DNA of 64,000 nt. It comes from Cyanoderma ruficeps. Lineage: Eukaryota; Chordata; Aves; Passeriformes; Timaliidae. Positions 12,581 through 25,337 of this stretch are shown piece by piece. Positions within the stretch are counted from its first letter, which is position 1; every line of letters starts with the position of its first letter. Both the position numbers and the translations under genes were made by a program. The notes beneath the pieces are model-generated. The model saw only the letters and a program-made list of their open reading frames with translations. It did no database searches and was not told the origin of the DNA. The stretch spans positions 12,067,413-12,131,412 of the forward strand of contig VZDJ01007755.1 in the NCBI GenBank assembly GCA_008694505.1, given 5' to 3'.

Positions 12581-15500
12581 ACTAAATCAATAAGAAGAGC
12601 TTTTTCTTGTTTCTTTTGTTAGTTTGTCTTGTTTATTTGTTTTTGGTGTTTTTCCTTTTTTCTTTCCTTTTTTTAATTTGAGTTCTTCAGAAATTATGGT
12701 TGATTTTTAGAAGAAATGCTTGTTCAAGCAAGACCCAATGAAACACTTAAAGGAAATGCAAAAATCCATTTTACTAAACAATGCAGATTTGTGGATTTAT
12801 TTATACCTATGCATAAATGATTTCTCTAGTAATTTTGAGAATCTTGGGCGTCTAATTTGGGGCAGTTGATATGAAAGTGAAACATATGGACAAATAATTC
12901 AGGTTTCTGAAGTTCTTTTCACTTAATCTGTGAAATCAGAAACTTTGGCAAGTTAAATTAGATGCTGTGTTCATATTAAATGCATTTATTAAATACCAGA
13001 GATACTGAAGTGGATATGGATACTCCGCTGGAAAAAGCCATAATTGGTGCTGGTTTTATTGATTGAATTGACATACTGTGTATTTCACTTAAGGCTAGAG
13101 TGTCTATAAATTAAATAGCCTTAGGCCTGTGGCTTAGAGACAGGACCTGGGTTTGTGTGCTGCAAGTTGGGTGAAAGAAAGCCTTGGAAAGGGTTTCCCT
13201 CTGGTATAGAGTAATATATGTATAAATATGTGAAGGAAAAAAAGGACTTTTCTATATACTGTAGATTCAGTGACTGGAATACTAATATCCCTGTGTGAAG
13301 CCTTTACTTGCTGTGATGGCCTAATGAGACACTGACAGTGGCTGTCTGCTTGTCCTGAGTGAATGTTCTGCATTATGTTGTTTGTGTTGTACTGCAGGAT
13401 GCTGAAGTGAGGTTGTCTGACTGCTGTCCCCTCAGGAGGCTCAGGAAGAGATGTACTGAATCTCCCAGGAGGCTGTCCTCAGAAATAGTTTTCCACCTAA
13501 ATAAATACCATCTCCTGGGGATCTTCTAGAATAGTAACCAGTGCATGACTGCCAATATCTTTTCATATTGTGAAATTTTAAAGCCTTCACTGCAGAATCT
13601 ATAATATGAAGACACAGTGAGGATGCATCCTCTTTTTGGTATATTATCATTTACTGACTGAATGGTTTTGGCTTCCTACCTGTTTGCACATATAACTTCA
13701 GTTTTGTGTACACTCCATATTATTTGGGAATAAGTTTTCTTAAGGACTTATGTTATCCTTATTTACCATGAAAAGATGAGGTCATCTGTGATGTGTTCTC
13801 TGATATTTCTTAGAGGTATGTTCTAAACAGAGGAAAGAAGAGTTTAGGGCATTTTGCTGTATTCCCGTGTAGGATTTCTTAGCTGGAAATATCTATCTGT
13901 ATATCCTGAAAGTCTGTAGCATGAGTCCAATGCATCAGAGCCACTCACTGAGCTTTAAGAACAGCTTATATGTTCATCTGCAGAAGAATTTGATAGCTTT
14001 ACATGGAAGAGTAGCACATTTGGACTTCCCAGTCTATAGCTTGTGAATCTTTTATACATAAATCGATCTCATATTTGTACACTTAGGGAGAAATGTTAGC
14101 TAAAAATCTTTTCTGCTTCTTAAAACTCTGTTTAAACACTGCAGAAAATTTGCTTACAGAATATGAATTCATTTTCATGTTACATTCTTAATGCTTCCTT
14201 GAACTTAATTGCATTATCACATTAAAAACTGATATTATAAAACAAATACTGTCAGGAAATGCTCTAGGCCTAGAGAAGGCACTATGAAGAAGGTGTATAA
14301 TAGAAAGAGGTGTGAAATTAAGAGGCATTAAATAAACTTCTGGACATTTAATTTTGGAGAAAAGTATGCCTGAGGGAGTGGTATGACAGAGGACTGTACA
14401 GTTGTAAGTGGTGTGTAACGATAAACATGGTATTATTCTATACTGTTTCTCATACTGTAAAACTGGGTCACAATAAAATGATCAAGCAGTGAGATCATAA
14501 AAATCAAAAGGCATTTTTGCACACAGACAATCACTAAGTTGAGGCATTAGTGTCACAGATGTTGGTGTTGTAGCAACACAGAATGTTGCAGAAGCAAAAA
14601 AACCCGAAGTGAACATAGTCCTAAAGCATAGACCAAGTGATGGCTATTCAATGTATTTTAAAATAACTTCCCTCAGAGAAGATGATAAAGCTTTGATTTC
14701 TGAAAACTGCAATGATGTAGTAGGAGAAAAATCATTGTATTTTGCTATTCCTATAATCTTTTGCCCAACATCTGCTTAAAATTGGGATATTTGGCGAGAT
14801 GAATCTTTGCTTGACCCACTGTGATTATTTGTGCTTGATTTTAGATTTCCAGACATCTCATCTAGATGTCAAATACTTGATGAAATACACTGCATAGCAT
14901 ACAAGGAAACAAAGTTGTACAGATGAAATAAGCGAGGGGATTCGCTTCACCTAGCAGAGCATCAGAGAGACTGTAGCAAAACAGGAAGAAAGGGCAGTGT
15001 TCAGTTGCATACTGTATTGTGACCCTGCTGTTTTATTTTGGTCTACATTGTCCTAATTGTCCTCATGAACCAACATAAAGACTGAGTGTAACTGTAATCT
15101 TTGTTTTACCTCTTCTTATTGCCTAATACACTTTTTGCCATCAGCGAAGTGGAATTCTTTACTGAAAACCATCCGATTATTTTGTGCTAACATGCTCAGT
15201 TGAAGCATACTGAGGCTTTTTAAAGTCTGTTACTGCTGACAATTTGCAACTCTTTTTTATTCTAATGGAGACTATGTTATTAGATGCACCAGGAGTTGCG
15301 CAGAGAAATAAATGTACCTCTGAAAAAAATGACCCTTTTTGGTGTGGTAAAAAAAAATAGCCTACCAACAAAACTAGCATTATGGAAGTAACCAGTGAGC
15401 AATCCCTGCTCTGGTCATGAGAAGGGGAGATGCAGATCCAGGGATTTGAAGGGTTTGTATTTCTTTCCTGGTAATCTTTGCACTTGTCGGGTCTCTTGAC

Positions 15501-17859
15501 TTTTTTGGCCTTGGTTCTTGTCTGCAGAATGGAAGGGATAATATTGCTTTAAATCTATGTATTTTTTCCCTTGTCCTGCTTGATTCAGCAGTAAGCTTTT
15601 AGGCCAGGGGTTTTATGGGTACTCACATGTATGGGTACAATGCTTGCCATAATGCTGACCTGATACAAGTGGGAGTGTGTAAGTGCTAATGCAGGCATAT
15701 GTACATATATGTTAAGCAGAAATTCTTAAAAACACCCCCAAACTAACCAACAAAAAGAAAAATTACTTGAGGACAAAGAATAGGCAGGTCCTTGGCTCTT
15801 CACTTCTGTCCCTTTTTGCTGTATTTATTTTCCCTCTTGTACACCGGTGACACACTGACTTTCTTTTCCTTAACCTTTCTCAGGTGGCAAGAACAATCTC
15901 TCTAAGACAAAAAGTCTGTCTCTGTTTGATGATGCTCATTAAAAGAAAAAAGTAAACTGTGAGGAGTCACTGCCTGAGCTGCATGTGCCTGCCTCCTCCA
16001 AACAGGCAGTCGAGTGCCTAGGCGTGTTCCTCAGGGGTTGATGCAGCTGGAGCTGCTTGTGCCCACCCTCATCTCCCTCTTGTGCAGAGTGACACACTCG
16101 TACATGCCTTGGGGGCAGAGCTCAGTGGAGACGCAGGTGTTGCAGGCAGCCCTGCAAGATGTGCCTACAGGCAATGTCAAACCAGTGTACCAGCTCTGCA
16201 AAAGGAAACCAGAAGCACACATCCAGCCTTCTCATGAGGAACCAGTACCCCAGGGCACTGGCTTTAGAAAGTGATTCTCTGTTTATCCATGACCTTTTAG
16301 TGATTTGGTGGCAGGAAATGTGAACAAAAATTTTATGAAAACAAAGTCAAACAGACTTTATCAGTGAAAATCTGTAAGTGTGAGATGCTGGGTGAAAATG
16401 TAGCCATTCTCATTTTGATGTAGTCAAAGCCTTTATGTAATGTGAACGTTGGTGGGGAGCAGTCTTCCTGAATCGTGTTTATTAGTGGGAGTTTCAGAAC
16501 TGATGTGTGGATGGGAGCTAACAATAGCCCCCGCCACATCTCACTGCTGCACTGGATGAGACTAGGCTGGTAGCAATAGTCATCAATATTACCCTCACCT
16601 ATTTGATCTTGCATAGAGGACATTGGGCTTGTTGGCATTTCTTTTTTAGAGGATGCACTATGAGTTCCCCTTTCCCACTCCCATTCCTCCTCCATGGTGA
16701 ATACTCTTAGGTCAGTTCTATGGCACTATCCCCACTCTGTCCCTATTAGATATTCCTTAACATTGATATCTATCTGTGAGCATATTAGCTAGCAGATGGA
16801 GTAAGCTGAGATTTTGGCCCAGGTAATGCTCTCATACCTCAACTTCATTTATTTGTCTTTCTTATCTGCAGTGTCTAAGTGATTCACTTCAGGGTAGATG
16901 TCCTTGGAATATTTTCTTCATTTCATTCTTTGAGTCTAATGCCAGCTGTACTGAATCAGTCAACTGCCTTCTCTTCTGGTGATGTAAGATAACAATTTAA
17001 AGGATAATTACATAATTCTTCTCTAGAAACTACTTTAGCTGTTGCACCTACCAGGTCCAAAGAATTGCTCCTTCTATACCTGCTGATGAAGTTTAACAGA
17101 GCTTTGGAACAAGTTGGAAAAATCAAGAGGGAGTAAAGTTTTCTTCACACTCTTCCTCATGCCCTTTTGAAGTGCTATTGCTTCATCACGTCATACAAGT
17201 CTTCCAGAGGTGCACCTCATATCAAAGCAAAGAACCAGTGTAGGTACTTGGATACAGATCAGCTGTGCCTAAAAAGTTGGACCTGGCGTTTATGAAATAT
17301 CTGTTGTACAGCTTGCACTTTCTTTAGCTTCACCACATTCTATTCCTCACTTGTCATTCAGCAGCCATGAGGTAACATGAGTAAATTTCTTTTAAATATA
17401 CTGGTGTCTACTGAACCAGAATAAAAATGGGAATATTCAATTCCTTTCCCATATTGTATGTTCCTTGAGTCTAATGCTTTGTCAAGTCAGAGATGGATAG
17501 CATATCTTTCTTGCCTCTTTATAGACATGCAAAGAAATGGAGCATAAGGTGCTTCACTTTTGATCTTGGTATTCATAGTCTTATACCAAGTATTTATCCT
17601 TATATTAAAAAAATTAATAACTGGAATGATTTTTGTCACTTTTCTGGTCCAGTAACTTTTCATATTACCTGATCTTGATTTCTCTGTGTGTCTGTCATAA
17701 ATGGCAGTTCCATGAGAAACATCACCAGCAAACAAGGTTTATGGGAACCTTGTTATTTACTATGATCTCTAAGACAGAAATTACTTAAAATGTTTCCTCC
17801 TGCTCTGAATTCTTAATTAATGTAGTGACAGAACATGGGGAAATGGCTTTCAATTGAAA
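12581..17859. other. Intron of NOL4, no gene seen
   Basis: Begins with a T-rich low-complexity stretch (about 12600-12680) next to the 5'-truncated end of the CR1 copy. The rest is AT-rich intron sequence. A somewhat GC-richer patch at about 15970-16280 holds an 86-residue + strand open frame (16014-16274) overlapped by a 63-residue - strand frame; neither resembles a known protein or looks like an exon. Confidence 0.55.
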
Positions 17860-18108
17860 AAGAGTACATTTAGATTAGATATGAGAAAGTAATTCTTTCC
17901 TGTCAGGATGGAGAGGCACTGGAACAGGTTGTCCGGAGATGTTGCAGATGCCCCATCCCTGGAAGTGTTCAAGGCCAGGCTAGAGGTGACTGACTTCAGC
18001 TGCCTGGTCTTGTGGAAAGCATCCTTGCCCATGGCAGAGGGGTTAGAATTAGGGGATCTTTAAGGTCCCTTCCAAGCCAGACTATTCTGTGATTCTGTGA
18101 TTCTGTGA
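17860..18108 (+). mobile_element. CR1 LINE 3' end with three octamers
   Basis: A well-preserved CR1 3' terminus: tttagattagatatgagaaa, gaggcactggaacaggttgt, gatgccccatccctggaagt, gatctttaaggtcccttcca, then three perfect ATTCTGTG units at 18084-18107. The low divergence suggests one of the younger copies in the window. 5'-truncated to about 250 bases. Confidence 0.95.
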
Positions 18109-18933
18109 AAGCTGTTCAGGGAGCTTTAAATAAAACTTCCTGCCTGGCATGATTGGGAAAGGGGCATTTTTGGTCTTTCCAGATTGTTTGTTTGCAGAAA
18201 CTTCAGTTTCTGTAACAGAAACTTAGGTGTTGTTGCATCCATTTCCAACTTCTTTAATGTCTTTCTCCTCAACAGTAAGCTAAATTGATAAATATGGAAA
18301 AGAAGCTGTACATTTCTAGGAAGAGAAAGTATTAAATAATTGAAAACCAGACTTCCTGTTACATTGAAAACAGACCTAAACAAATTCAAACACAGAAATG
18401 CACATGGGGTCATCCATGGTACTGTAGTGACATGATTTGGAGTAATAAGAAGGAAATTTGATGCTGCTTCTAAAATTAATTTCATTTGAAACCATGAGCA
18501 CTACAAAAAGCATTTATCATACTGATAATTTCCCATAATGTCATAAAGATGAGCAATGAAGCAGAAGTTGCTTCAGTAAAGCCAATCTAGATTAAGTTTT
18601 CGTTTCTTAACTAAAGGTAGTATTTGAATTTCTTTAATGCTCAAACAACAAAAACTTAGATTTCCTGGATTTTTTAAAATCAGCTGAAAAAGTCAGACTG
18701 CAGAGTGTGTCATAGAGATGCTGCTTTCTGACTGAAGTGATGAATACTGAAAGAATAAAACAATAAATACTCTAGATGTCCTAATTTTTTTTGTCTGAAA
18801 ACTACTGCATGATTCTTTGCCCATTTGGATAGCTTATGCACAAAGACACAAGCTCGTAGAGCAAAATCCATACTAATAAGCAGAAATCAATTAGCTTCTT
18901 TGTAAGTGCTAAATGTAAGTATAAGAATCTGAG
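18109..18933. other. Intron of NOL4, no gene seen
   Basis: AT-rich sequence between CR1 fragments. A 119-residue - strand open frame (18126-18485) has no recognisable features and is probably chance. No named repeat seen. Confidence 0.5.
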
Positions 18934-19080
18934 AATAATAGAATATCTCAAGTTTAAAGAGACACATAAGGATCATGAAGTCCAGCTCCTTGAACTGTCA
19001 GAACTTACAGAACTGTCTAAACCTAAATCATATCACAAAGAGTGTCATCCAGACATTCCTTGACCTCTGGATGTTTTGCG
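18934..19080 (-). mobile_element. CR1 LINE 3' fragment, short
   Basis: The + strand shows the reverse complement of a CR1 3' end: aataatagaatatctcaagt, then aaggatcatgaagtccagct and gtcatccagacattccttga. This wording (…ATCTCAAGTT…AAGGATCAT…GTCCAGCTCC) is the CR1 subfamily form seen in many birds. About 147 bases remain; the 5' limit near 19080 is approximate. Confidence 0.82.
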
Positions 19081-19609
19081 CTATAAATTCAGAGAGTATA
19101 CTTCAACACTGTATAACAGCAAGAACACTGAGCTTGCAAAACATGCATTTGTAAATGAGCTCTGTTATCTCAGAGAGTGAATAGGTTGAACATTTTCATT
19201 TGTCTAACTTTCTGTGGTGCTAAATGCAACCTTTTTGTGATACTACCCAGATCATATTTAATTTAAATATTGTAAGTGCATGTGCCTTGAATTTCATAAC
19301 TGGGAATGTAGCGTTTAATGCTCACACTTACATTTTAGGTAGACAAAAAATGATCTGACCTTCAAAGCATCTTGTATTGAAATGGAAGATAGCAGATGTG
19401 AATCTTGCAATGCTGCACCTGGTATCCAGGGAATTGCAGATGAAAAAAATCAGAGATCTTCACTGGTCACATTGGTACAAAACTGTCCTGAAGAACAGGG
19501 CTTCTCTGCAGGAGCACAGTAACACAATGTGCTGTGGACTGATGAAGTGACAGGAGCTCAAACCTGTTAGGAGTCAAAAGTGTTACACTGTGAAAAATTT
19601 GTGGAGCTC
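19081..19609. other. Intron of NOL4, no gene seen
   Basis: About 530 bases of AT-rich sequence between CR1 pieces. The right part (19400-19609) may include decayed CR1 upstream of the better match, but I cannot align it confidently. Confidence 0.45.
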
Positions 19610-19900
19610 ATGGCTGGTGTAGGGTACATCTGTGTGCAGTTCATTAAAGGGTGAGGGTCTGCAAGCTTGAGCACTGGAACACCCAGACATCAGGAGGAAT
19701 TTCTTCTGGGAAAGGGTTTTTGAACATTGGAATGGACTGTCCAGAGAGGTGGTGGAGTCACCATCTCTGGACGTATTCAAGAAATGACTGTATTGTGACA
19801 CTTAGTGCTGTGGTTTACTTGACAAGGTGTTGATTGGTCAAAGGTTGGACTCAATGATTTAGAGAACTTTTTCAACCTAATTGATTTCAGAATTCTGTGA
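19610..19900 (+). mobile_element. CR1 LINE 3' end
   Basis: Matches the CR1 3' end in sense orientation: cccagacatcaggaggaatt, ctgtccagagaggtggtgga, tcaccatctctggacgtatt, aaggttggactcaatgattt, and a final ATTCTGTG at 19892-19899 preceded by a decayed octamer. It is a different subfamily from the copy at 17860-18108, judging by the gagtcaccatctctgg wording. The 5' boundary is approximate. Confidence 0.88.
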
Positions 19901-20034
19901 CAATGGAACTGGATGGTGGGAGGGTAAGTCAGGGAAAAATGTTCTTTATCATGCCTATGGCTGTTGGCTTGTGTCAGGGTTGGGAGAGTATATCTGTTCT
20001 TTTCCTCTTGCAGGAGAGGGTTAAGGGCTTAGTG

Positions 20035-20085
20035 CTGGAAATATTATGTATTTCAAAGTTCTGGAAATATTATGTATTTCAGAGT
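20035..20085. repeat. 26-base tandem duplication
   Basis: ctggaaatattatgtatttc followed by aaagtt (20035-20060) is repeated at 20061-20085 with one substitution. Two copies only, so a recent slippage or end-joining duplication rather than a satellite. Confidence 0.85.
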
Positions 20086-20198
20086 CATTGTTACCTCTTT
20101 TTGAATAAGAATGTCCATCAGACAGTAGTATTGTGTAGTCTTTTATTGTTGCTCTCACTCACCAGAGACTCTACTGCCACAAAGTACTCAATGTAGCT

Positions 20199-20290
20199 CA
20201 CAGAAGCACGGAATAGGTGAATTTGGAAGGCACCTCTGGAGATTTCTCAGTCCAGTCCTGCTGCCTGTTTTGAACAGTTAGGAAATTCAG
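20199..20290 (-). mobile_element. CR1 LINE 3' fragment, very short
   Basis: The + strand reads agaagcacggaataggtgaa, tttggaaggcacctctggag and tttctcagtccagtcctgct, the reverse complement of a CR1 3' end (usual form: AGAATCACGGAAT…GTTGGAAGGGACCTCTGGAGATCATCTAGTCCAAC). Only about 90 bases are clear. Confidence 0.8.
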
Positions 20291-20696
20291 TTGCTAGAAG
20301 CTGTATAAGCAAGGAATGTTTGAAAGAGCACTTTTATCTTTTCTAGGCCTCTCCAACACTCTTAATCTGATAAACTAATCTTAAAGATCTAGCAAAAAGA
20401 ACTTCCTACTGAGACATCTGACCTCATCTTGCATTTATGATTTCAGTGTAGAAATAATGTAATGTTGTTCAGTGTTGTCCATTTCACGCAATGGGGTAGC
20501 TTTATCCCTTCAGCAGGTACTTCTACATTTGAACAACAGTCATAAAGTGCAAAGCATTTGCTTAAGAAGATAAAATATATTACAATTTTACAAGTACAGG
20601 CTGGTTTAGTTTTACTGCATAAGTTCCTTTGGCTATTAGAATGAAACCACAGCACTCTTTATCATTTTGTATTTATCAAAAATCTTATCTTCTGAA

Positions 20697-20718
20697 AATA
20701 ATAGAATATCTCAAGTTT
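20697..20718 (-). repeat. 22-base match to a CR1 3' end
   Basis: The first 20 bases, aataatagaatatctcaagt, and the two that follow are identical to 18934-18955, the 3' terminus of the CR1 fragment there. Nothing CR1-like continues beyond it, so this is either an extremely short CR1 insertion or a copied filler sequence. Confidence 0.5.
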
Positions 20719-23700
20719 GTCATTACTTACAAAATAATTTGATTCAAAGTTTGTGAACACTGATTCTTCTGATTCCTACTCCTATTTGTAAACCTTGAGT
20801 AAAGTCGGTGAACTGAGAGGACCTACAGGGAGGGGGGAAAAAAGTGTGAGAGGTACTGGAAATATGTGCTGATTGTCTAAATGAGCCAGTGGTAAAATTA
20901 TACGTGGGAAATGCTTAACTGTAGGACACATTTAAAAAAACCCACAAACCAGATTGTGTTTAAGAACCATTTTCTTACAGTTTTGAAGCAAAGAAGCAAA
21001 ACCGTCTAGTTCATTTACAAATTTAGGTGTATGCAGGTGATTAGCTCAGTGCCATTAGTTCTGTGCTTAGAATATGAAGTGTGAGTGTTTGCTGTCAGAA
21101 GGTGATGGTACGGGTTGCGCTGGGTGAAGGCTGCAGCTTGATGTATCATTGCACAAGGACTGAAGGTCACTCTGTTCCATATAACCAATTCACCTGACCA
21201 AAGCAGGATCTTAGCTTCTAAGCTAGGTTTAAAAAGAGAAAGGAAAGGGTAGGGAATTAGGGGTTTTAAAACCCCAAATCACAGGTTTGATCCTGTAAAG
21301 TACTGGGCGCTGTTGCTCTGTTTCAGCAAGACTTAAATGTGCTTAAACCTTTTGTTCAGGGCTCAGCATTTAGCGCTGTTTAATCTCAAATGAATAGTTC
21401 TGAAAAAGAAGAGTGATATTTTCTTTCATCCACAGATTTCAAAGGACTCTGTGAACAGCTATGTATAAAAATGTATAATAAAATTGAGAATTCAATTATG
21501 ATTTCACAGTTAAGCAAAATAAAGAAAAAGACAGGAAATCAAAACAAAACCCTTCACTTTCTCATGTTCACCTTTCATGTTGAAATAGGTAGTTTTATTT
21601 TCCTGTCTTTTTTCTTGTTTATTTTCAATGTGAAATCCTCAGGCTCCTCATCTGAGGCCAAAGTTGTGAACTCATGCAGAAATATAGGACAGGATGTGTC
21701 TTCTGACATTGCACATCTTGTCTTTAAGCTGTGGGTGTCCTATTGAGAGGAAAAGGGGCTGTTGTGTATTCACCACTCATCCTCTTCCAAGCAAGACGGT
21801 AAACAAAGAGCAAAATTCAGACTCCAATCTTGATAAAGGTAGAGTCCACCTTTGAAAAAGCTAGGAGAGACCTAAGAGAATGGTGGGGGCATTTTCTGCT
21901 AAGGATCTAGAGCTGGTTATTCTACTTAAGCCTTAGAAGTGTGCTGCTTTTCTCCTGATATGATACACTTAAGTGTGATTTCTTTGTTAGAATAGACCAC
22001 TTAAATGTATGTCCTCAGCTTTCATTTTGTCTTATCCCTTATTCTGCCATGTTCCACCTGGGTTGCCTTTTCCTGGATATACCCAGGGATATAGGGATGC
22101 TATAAGAATACCTATAAGTTCTTGGATATTCCAGGAAATCTCCAAACCTAGCTCATTTAAATTGCTTTTTGTTACTTCAGTCCGTGTAAGAGGGTGTGTT
22201 CCTGCTGAGAGAATGATTTGGGTATTCATCTGAAATAAAACTCAAGAAGTTTTTGCTAGAAAGAAAAGGATGTGGTCAGAAATAATTTGGACCTGATTTA
22301 GTAGCTGGGTGCTACTTGTTTAGGATGCCAGCAGGGGAATCCATTTCCTATCCAACAACTAAACAAACATAGCACTTATGTTTTGTACCTGGCTGAAAGA
22401 CTGAATTTCCAGGAACACAGGATACAGTTTTGTTAAATGGAATATCTGCACATGAGCACTGAGAAATGAATGTTTGCATTCTAAGGGCAATATTTACTGG
22501 TTTCTACAGTCATAGCTTGTAAAACAAAAAAGAAACAGAACCTTACTGTCATTAACCATAATTGTAGTTTAGCTATTTTCACAGCATTAATCTTGCTGTT
22601 AACTGTTCTTTTCATATTGTGTGGAGACAGCATGTGACAGGAAAAATCTATAACATCATTCAGCATCTGATTATATGCCCCTTTTCCTCAAAACCAATTT
22701 GCATACCTACAAATATCAGTGCTTCCCATTGGAATTGAAGGTGTAAAATATTGTCTTTCAAGCTGGGAGTTATTTAAGCAAAGATTTTTCAGTATTTGGG
22801 AATTCTGTCTGGATGATTTCAAAAGCAAAACCATATGTCGCTTACATGATTTGGCATTTCTCCAGTTGGATAGAACTTGAGTGGAAAAGTGAAAAAAAAA
22901 ACCCCACCAAAAAACCTAACACTAATTAGATGATAATAAATACAGGTGCTATACTCTGTGGTGTAATTCATCTTCATAGCAAGCTGTGGGATGAGTCAGA
23001 GCCAGCAGATTCTGAGGGATACTTTTTTGTGTATATATATTCCCGGCACATGCTAAAATCCAAATTACAATTAAACTTTAAAGGGTTGTGTAACACTGAG
23101 ATACTTTTCAAGGTTATGGAGGTGCAATATTACATAGCCATGGAAAAGAAAGTGTAGGGGTTTTTTGTTTGGGTTTTGTTAAAAGGCTTCTCAGAATAAA
23201 TGCAATTAGTGTGGGTAAAACAGGATAAAACCAGTGATTTGATGATCATTTAGAGATCCTGGCCCAGGATTCCACATGCCCCCATCCTCCCAGACCTCCC
23301 AAAAATTTCCTTACACATTCCAGTTATCAAGGTGTCTCTGCAACACAGTACTTTCCCTCTTCAGCCAAATTCTTATGCTTATGTGGTTTACCAAATGAAG
23401 TTAGTTAGGACTAACCTGCAACTGTCCTGCATAACTTGCTGTAGAGGGAAAGCTGTTGTACATCACATCTTCCCACTGTTTCATCCACCCCCACCTTCCT
23501 GGCCTGCAAGAGTTCTGGCTAAATTCAATCCCTGGGATCCTTCTCTTTCTTGTATCAGAGACCTTTATGGAGGTTCTTTTCTTTTAAAATTTCCAGAGAG
23601 AGAAATGGATTCAAATGGGGTGGATTTAGTTCATGTACAGCTCTCTTCTACTTGGATAGGTTAAACTTTTACATGTACTGAGGGGTCTGGTTGTTGCCTG

Positions 23701-24722
23701 ATGATGGGGTGCTCAGTGCGTGGCCACACATGCTCAAAAATGAAGGCACAAAGGAGGCAGGATTCCATCCTGGGCAAATGAATGGCTTACAAACATGATT
23801 AGAAACTGAAAATTCTCGGTTGCTGTGTCTTTAAGGCGTGCGCTCAGTGAGACATGTTTGTTTCTGAAATAACAGGAGAAGGCAGTCATGGTCCAGCCTC
23901 CAGGAATTTACCACAATAATGTGTTGTGTGATTTTGCAAGAGAAATTAAAACACAAAGAAAAACACTCTGCATGAAAATTTGATCGAGCAATTAAAAATG
24001 TGTAAATAATTGAAATGCAGGAGCTTAAAAAGCTTTCTATTATTCTCATTGAGAAAAAAAAAATCTTTAAAGCGTAGGATTCAGACATTATTCCGGGGCA
24101 GAAAATAGCTGATATTTACAGTATAGATTACTCAATTTTCTTTTGCCTGATGAACAGGGCTCCCAAAGCTTATTGTGGCTGTTGTGTCGTTTGTGTAGGA
24201 CACGTGGCTGCTGTGCCTTGCTTTTCTCAGTGCCCCCTCCCCCACAAGCAGCACCCTTTGAGCTCCAAACACAGATGTTACACTGTGCTCTTTGTGTGCA
24301 TGTGTGTGCACGAGCATGTCAGTGTGTGAGCATAAAAACGTGCCTAATATGCTGGAAAACCGAAGCTCAGCACAGGACTCTGCTTGTGGCTGTGTTACAG
24401 TGAGATGTTAGTGTGGACCAAGTGTAGGACTAATGTGTATGAAGGAGTAGTGGTTTAAAAGCAGCCACACTTAAATCAGCAATTTAATGTAAGGAGGAAT
24501 GGCAGTTTCATTAAATAATGCTATGATCTCTCAACCATATTCTTAACTAGTAATCTCCCCACAGCAAAATACATAGCTAATCAACCTCTTAGCTTGTCAG
24601 GAAACTTGCAGGGGAATTAAATCCTGGAGGAAGAAGCCTGTAGCCCCGGAGGAAGGCTGAGTGCATGTTTCACTGTCGTCTTTCCAGCTCATCTCAGTGG
24701 TCCCACTGCTAGAATGTGCTCT

Positions 24723-24736
24723 GTTGTCATGGCAAC
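24723..24736. promoter_or_regulatory. X-box-like RFX site
   Basis: gttgtcatggcaac fits the RFX-family X-box (GTTRCC, two bases, GGYAAC) with one mismatch in the left half. It lies in a slightly GC-richer intron patch (about 24560-24910). Binding is inferred from the motif alone. Confidence 0.45.
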
Positions 24737-25264
24737 CCCATCTCCTGCTTCCTACAGGAAAGATTAGCTTGTACTGTGCACTGGAGAGAATTTAGGGGAA
24801 GTCAAGCTAATCCCTGGGTGCACTGCAAGAGAAAGGTTGGACCTCGCCTGAGGGATGCTGTATCTGCAATGATAGAATTGGCCTGCCACAGACACTGGTA
24901 TTTAAGTTGAAGAGCAGAATTCACAGTAAGTGTCAGATCCTCCAGAGAGGAATATCGAATGAGGTTTTCTAAGTCTTGGTGAAGACTGTCCCATGCCAGC
25001 AGTGGAATGACAGCAGGAGGCTGTGTGTGGAATATCAATATGTTTCACCCGTTCAGGTGGTATTTCAAATATAGATTCAAAGACTCAGTTCCCTGGAAAC
25101 TAGGTGATAAAAATTTAAAACATCATTGTGAGATGCGCACATAGAAACCTGAAGCGTGTCTCATTTGGTGCATAAAGCTGAACAAGTGGTGATGAGCATG
25201 CCTTTACAAATTGTGGATGCACTGTGCAGCGTGCTTAAGAATTCCTGAGTGCTGAAAAATAAGC

Positions 25265-25337
25265 GGGAAAGCGTGAGGAAACTGGTCTGTGTGTGCTGCA
25301 AACTCAACTGCAAAAGTGCTGAACTATCAAATTAAGC
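25265..25337. repeat. First copy of a dispersed 60-70 base repeat
   Basis: Two blocks, 25273-25297 (begins gtgaggaaactggtctgtgt) and 25315-25337 (begins agtgctgaactatcaaatta), are separated by 17 bases. Both blocks recur exactly at 27138-27194 with a different 9-base linker. Flanking gggaaag is also shared. I do not recognise the family. Confidence 0.85.

Noticed and set aside
22697..22704. Octamer atttgcat (POU-type site)
   Set aside because: An 8-base motif is expected several times in 64 kb of AT-rich sequence; nothing else supports function.
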